Part shown: positions 15,195 through 17,650 of the stretch, piece by piece | Position numbering within the stretch: the first letter of the stretch is position 1 | How the letters are laid out: every line of letters begins with the position of its first letter | Assembly (NCBI GenBank): GCA_030037185.1 | Contig: JASHRR010001442.1 | Span: forward strand, 1-17,650 | Direction of reading: 5' to 3' | Length of the DNA stretch: 17,650 bases | Source: Xanthobacteraceae bacterium | GTDB lineage: Bacteria > Pseudomonadota > Alphaproteobacteria > Rhizobiales > Xanthobacteraceae | The notes under the pieces: generated by a model | The model's database searches: none | What the model saw: only the letters and a program-made list of their open reading frames with translations | Told to the model about the DNA's origin: nothing | Made by a program: the position numbers and the translations under genes

Positions 15195-16082
15195 ATGACC
15201 GTCAAGCTCGCCGAGAATTTCCGTGCCGTATTCTATGCGCCGTTCTATGCCATGCACGCGCTCGGCTTGTATGCCCGCGAGGGCGTGGAGGTCGATCTCA
15301 TCGAGATGCCCGCGCCCGCAGCGGCTCAATCGGCTCTTCTCGACGGCACGATTGATCTATCCTGGGGTGGGCCGATGCGGGTGATGAAGGCGCGCGACAT
15401 CGACCCGAACTCGCCGCTCGTGTGCTTTTGCGAAGTCGTTGCGCGCGATCCGTTCTTTGTGGTCGGCAGAGGGGATCTTCAAGAGTTCCGGCTTGCCGAT
15501 CTGGCGCGGTTGAGATTCGCGACCGTTTCAGAGGTGCCGACGCCGTGGCTTTGCCTGCAGCAGGATCTCCGCGAGGTGGGCGTCGATCCTGAGCGGCTCG
15601 AGCGTGTAGCCAACCGGACCATGGCCGAGAATCTCGACGCCCTGAGTCATGGGGATATTGAGGCGGCGCAGATGTTCGAGCCTTATGCTTCGATGGCGCT
15701 CAAATCCGCCAGCGGCAAAATCTGCTATGCCGCGAGCACCCGCGGACCCACCGTTTATACGACGTTCTTGGCAACCCGTCACAGCATCGACCGCAACCGC
15801 GCGGCGTTTGCCGGAATGATGCGGGCCGTTCGCCGCATGCAGTGCTGGCTCGCCGAGCACGGTTCGGAGGAACTGGCCGCCGTCGTCGCGCCGTTCTACC
15901 CGGACGTGGCGAGCGATGTTTTGCAAAACGCGCTCCAGCGCTACCACCAAGCTGGGATTTGGGCGCAATCTCCCGAAGTATCGCGGGAAGGCTTCGCACG
16001 GTTGGCGGCAAGCCTCCGTTCGGGTGGCTTTATCTCGCAAATTCATGCCTACGAGGATTGCGTCGATCAAAGCCTGTGGTAA
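15195..16082 (+). CDS. NMT1/THI5-like (SsuA/ThiY-type) substrate-binding protein without signal peptide
   Basis: A 295-residue protein of the periplasmic-binding-protein fold found in ABC uptake of sulfonates, nitrate and pyrimidine precursors. Typical parts are FRAVFYAPFYAMHALGLYAREG (the family's opening strand-helix with ligand-contact region), LLDGTIDLSWGGPMRVM (59-75 approximately), VVGRGD, and a hinge-region block with DIEAAQMFEP. The ATG at 15195 has GGGAGG ten bases upstream, while a GTG at 15168 would add nine residues. Neither start provides a signal peptide, so the protein is apparently cytoplasmic, as in THI5-like enzymes, or its signal has been lost. No permease or ATPase gene is adjacent. 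Family is fairly clear; ligand unknown. Confidence 0.85.
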   Translation: MTVKLAENFRAVFYAPFYAMHALGLYAREGVEVDLIEMPAPAAAQSALLDGTIDLSWGGPMRVMKARDIDPNSPLVCFCEVVARDPFFVVGRGDLQEFRLADLARLRFATVSEVPTPWLCLQQDLREVGVDPERLERVANRTMAENLDALSHGDIEAAQMFEPYASMALKSASGKICYAASTRGPTVYTTFLATRHSIDRNRAAFAGMMRAVRRMQCWLAEHGSEELAAVVAPFYPDVASDVLQNALQRYHQAGIWAQSPEVSREGFARLAASLRSGGFISQIHAYEDCVDQSLW

Positions 16083-16800
16083 AGCAAGTGTTCACGATGA
16101 TGCTCTCAGTCGAGCAAAACCCGCCAAAAAAAGCGCCATGAAATCGGCGGAAACGCTTCGCGTCGTGGGCGAATGCTTGCAGCGTTTGTGCCGGACTTTT
16201 TTGCCCGGCGGACGGATCGTGTCGGGCCCTGCACTGACGCAACAACTGCATAATCCAACCACGGACGAGTTTTACGCGGCAATTCCACTAATGTTCGCAA
16301 TGCCGAAAGCTGGAAAGCTGAGATTTAACCCTCAGAAGCCGTAGTGCGAACAACAGATCATCGCCCCGACTAATGTGCTCCGGCCGCCAGCTGCTTAACG
16401 GGCGAGCTCTCTTGGGTCGACAACCGGGCCTGGACCGTGAGGCCCGAAGCGATGGAAGTAGTTCCTCTCAGTATAGCGAAGCGACCGTCTTGGCCGCTTC
16501 TGGACCGATTTTGGAGGTCTTTTGCCACGCTTTACCTTATCGGGCGATTATGGATAATACCTAGTGCTTCCGATATCGGTCATTCGACTTGCGCCTGTCC
16601 GGCGGCCAGGCCTTGAACTTGAATTGTGCCGCGCGCTACAGTAGCAGCGTTTCCCCAAGGCAAAGTTGTCCTTCGTCAGGCACGATGCCGACAAAAGGCT
16701 GCGGGTCAGCACCCGGAGCGTTAGGCTGCGGCAAATGTGCTCCTGGGAAAACATCGGCGTGAAAGCTAAAAATTTAGTCATCAATTGCGGGCTCGTGATG
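16083..16800. other. Gene-poor stretch, nothing convincing seen
   Basis: This 0.7-kb stretch is lower in GC than its surroundings and has only short frames without ribosome-binding sites or recognisable families. A 68-codon frame beginning at 16138 ends in FNPQKP but lacks an RBS and any known motif. No transposase, inverted repeat, tRNA or strong terminator was identified. It looks like decayed or non-coding DNA between the binding-protein gene and the polysaccharide genes. Confidence 0.5.
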
Positions 16801-17076
16801 AGGAAATCCTTCGCTGTGATTTTGCCTCAAAGGCCCACTACGCTTGCAAGGTTGGCGGCGCCCGCGACATCGATCCGCAAGCGCACTACCGATGCTCGCC
16901 GCGCAATACGCGAGACGATTGAGGATCGGGCCGGCCTTTGCGCATGGAGGGATCGTGTGCGCCGCGAATTCAAGCCGGCGGAATGGCGTGAGGCGGCCCG
17001 CGCGGTCTTGCAAGGCCTTGATACGACTGAGGAGGCGTTGAACGCGGCGGCACCGGAATTGCGGCGCCGCGCATGA
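16800..17076 (+). pseudogene. Probable C-terminal remnant of a glycosyltransferase
   Basis: The frame ending at TGA 17074-17076 has a well-formed last part (about 50 residues: ARRAIRETIEDRAG, then REFKPAEWREAARAVLQGLD). This is like the final helices of GT4/GT1 glycosyltransferases, which end with a similar 'F..W..A..+L' pattern. The earlier part of the same frame looks non-coding, and a neighbouring frame carries VGGARDIDP, reminiscent of the 'GG...DP.D' segment that normally precedes these helices. This suggests a frameshifted and truncated gene. The stop overlaps the next start in an ATGA arrangement, so it was, or still is, translationally coupled to the following glycosyltransferase. Identification rests on short motif resemblance only. 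Confidence 0.4.
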
Positions 17077-17650
17077 ACATCTGCACCCAGTCCTCACCTC
17101 CACACGATAGGGACGGAATTCTTGCACAGTTGCGGCCCCGCATCGTTGTGGATGGACTCTTTTTTCAGCACCAGTCGTCGGGGATTGCCCGGGTCTGGAC
17201 CGCATTGCTGGAAGAATGGGCGAAATCAGGTTTCATCCGGCATATCATCTTCCTCGATCGCGGCGGCACGCCGCAAATCCCTGGGCTTCGTAGTGAACGC
17301 ATCCACGCGCACGACTATGCGCGTACGGGCGCTGATAGTCTCGCACTAGAACGGGTCTGCCGGCAACTTGACGCCGATTTATTTGTCTCGACCTATTACA
17401 CGACCCCGACTGCGACCCCGTCGCTCTTTTTCGGCTACGACATGATCCCGGAAATGATCGGGGCCGACTTGTCGCGGGAAGCATGGCGTGAGAAGCGGCG
17501 CGCTATCTTGCACGCCGCGGCTCGTCTTATGATCTCCGAGAACTCGGCGCGCGATCTTGAGCGCATTTATGGGCTGCCCCGTGCCAGCACTCGGGTGGCC
17601 CATTGCGGCGTGTGGCGCAGCTTCTTTCGGCCGTCCCCGAAAGAGGTGGC
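17073..17650 (+). CDS. Glycosyltransferase family 1/4 protein, N-terminal part (3' end outside window)
   Basis: The frame from the ATG at 17073 stays open to the window end (192 codons). After a short variable head it reads RIVVDGLFFQ, then SSGIARVWTALLEEW, the opening of the N-terminal donor/acceptor domain of GT-B glycosyltransferases in which a ligand-binding loop follows the first strand. Later come DADLFVSTYYTTP, LFFGYDMIPEM, ARLMISENSARDLERIYG and VAHCGVW, the order usual for polysaccharide glycosyltransferases ('...YDmiPE', 'iSe.s..dl', '...v...Gv'). The C-terminal sugar-nucleotide-binding domain lies outside. The start overlaps the stop of the preceding remnant. With gmd and fcl on the other side it points to an exopolysaccharide or O-antigen locus. 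Confidence 0.85.
   Translation, partial: MNICTQSSPPHDRDGILAQLRPRIVVDGLFFQHQSSGIARVWTALLEEWAKSGFIRHIIFLDRGGTPQIPGLRSERIHAHDYARTGADSLALERVCRQLDADLFVSTYYTTPTATPSLFFGYDMIPEMIGADLSREAWREKRRAILHAAARLMISENSARDLERIYGLPRASTRVAHCGVWRSFFRPSPKEV

Noticed and set aside
16138..16344. 68-codon frame with MKSAETLRVV start
   Set aside because: No ribosome-binding site, no known family and atypical composition; mentioned only within the gene-poor stretch.

Overview
The window is about 65% GC and densely packed. Its gene content (GDP-fucose genes, Bug-family tricarboxylate receptors, many small catabolic enzymes) suggests an alphaproteobacterium of the Rhizobiales, probably near Bradyrhizobium. That placement is inferred from gene style, not from a marker gene. 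No tRNA, rRNA, CRISPR array or intact insertion sequence was seen.

The outer parts concern surface polysaccharide. At the left, the 3' part of gmd is followed by a 54-residue ORF and fcl; together gmd and fcl convert GDP-mannose to GDP-L-fucose. At the right end a family-1 glycosyltransferase runs off the window, preceded by what looks like a decayed end of another glycosyltransferase. An exported M28 aminopeptidase on the minus strand follows fcl.

The core is a plus-strand operon (3940-10431) of eight tightly linked genes. They encode a PEP-mutase/isocitrate-lyase family C-C lyase, large and small subunits of an isopropylmalate-isomerase-type hydratase, a Bug periplasmic receptor, an opine dehydrogenase, a protein resembling dipicolinate synthase subunit A, a 4-oxalocrotonate-tautomerase-like protein and a VOC protein. 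The lyase plus hydratase pair resembles the dimethylmaleate hydratase / 2,3-dimethylmalate lyase pair of anaerobic nicotinate breakdown. I therefore read it as catabolism of an unsaturated or branched dicarboxylate rather than leucine biosynthesis. The opine dehydrogenase and DpaA-like pair suggests an imino- or opine-type nitrogen compound enters the same route.

Facing this operon is a minus-strand set (14621 down to 10442): an enolase-superfamily enzyme, an M24 'pita-bread' hydrolase lacking most metal ligands, a frameshifted second Bug receptor, and a two-subunit thiamine-diphosphate decarboxylase of the sulfopyruvate/phosphonopyruvate type. The two sets meet tail to tail with only 10 bases between stop codons and may form one catabolic island. 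To the right are a GlsB-type small membrane protein (minus) and a signal-less NMT1/THI5-like binding protein (plus), followed by about 0.75 kb with no convincing gene.
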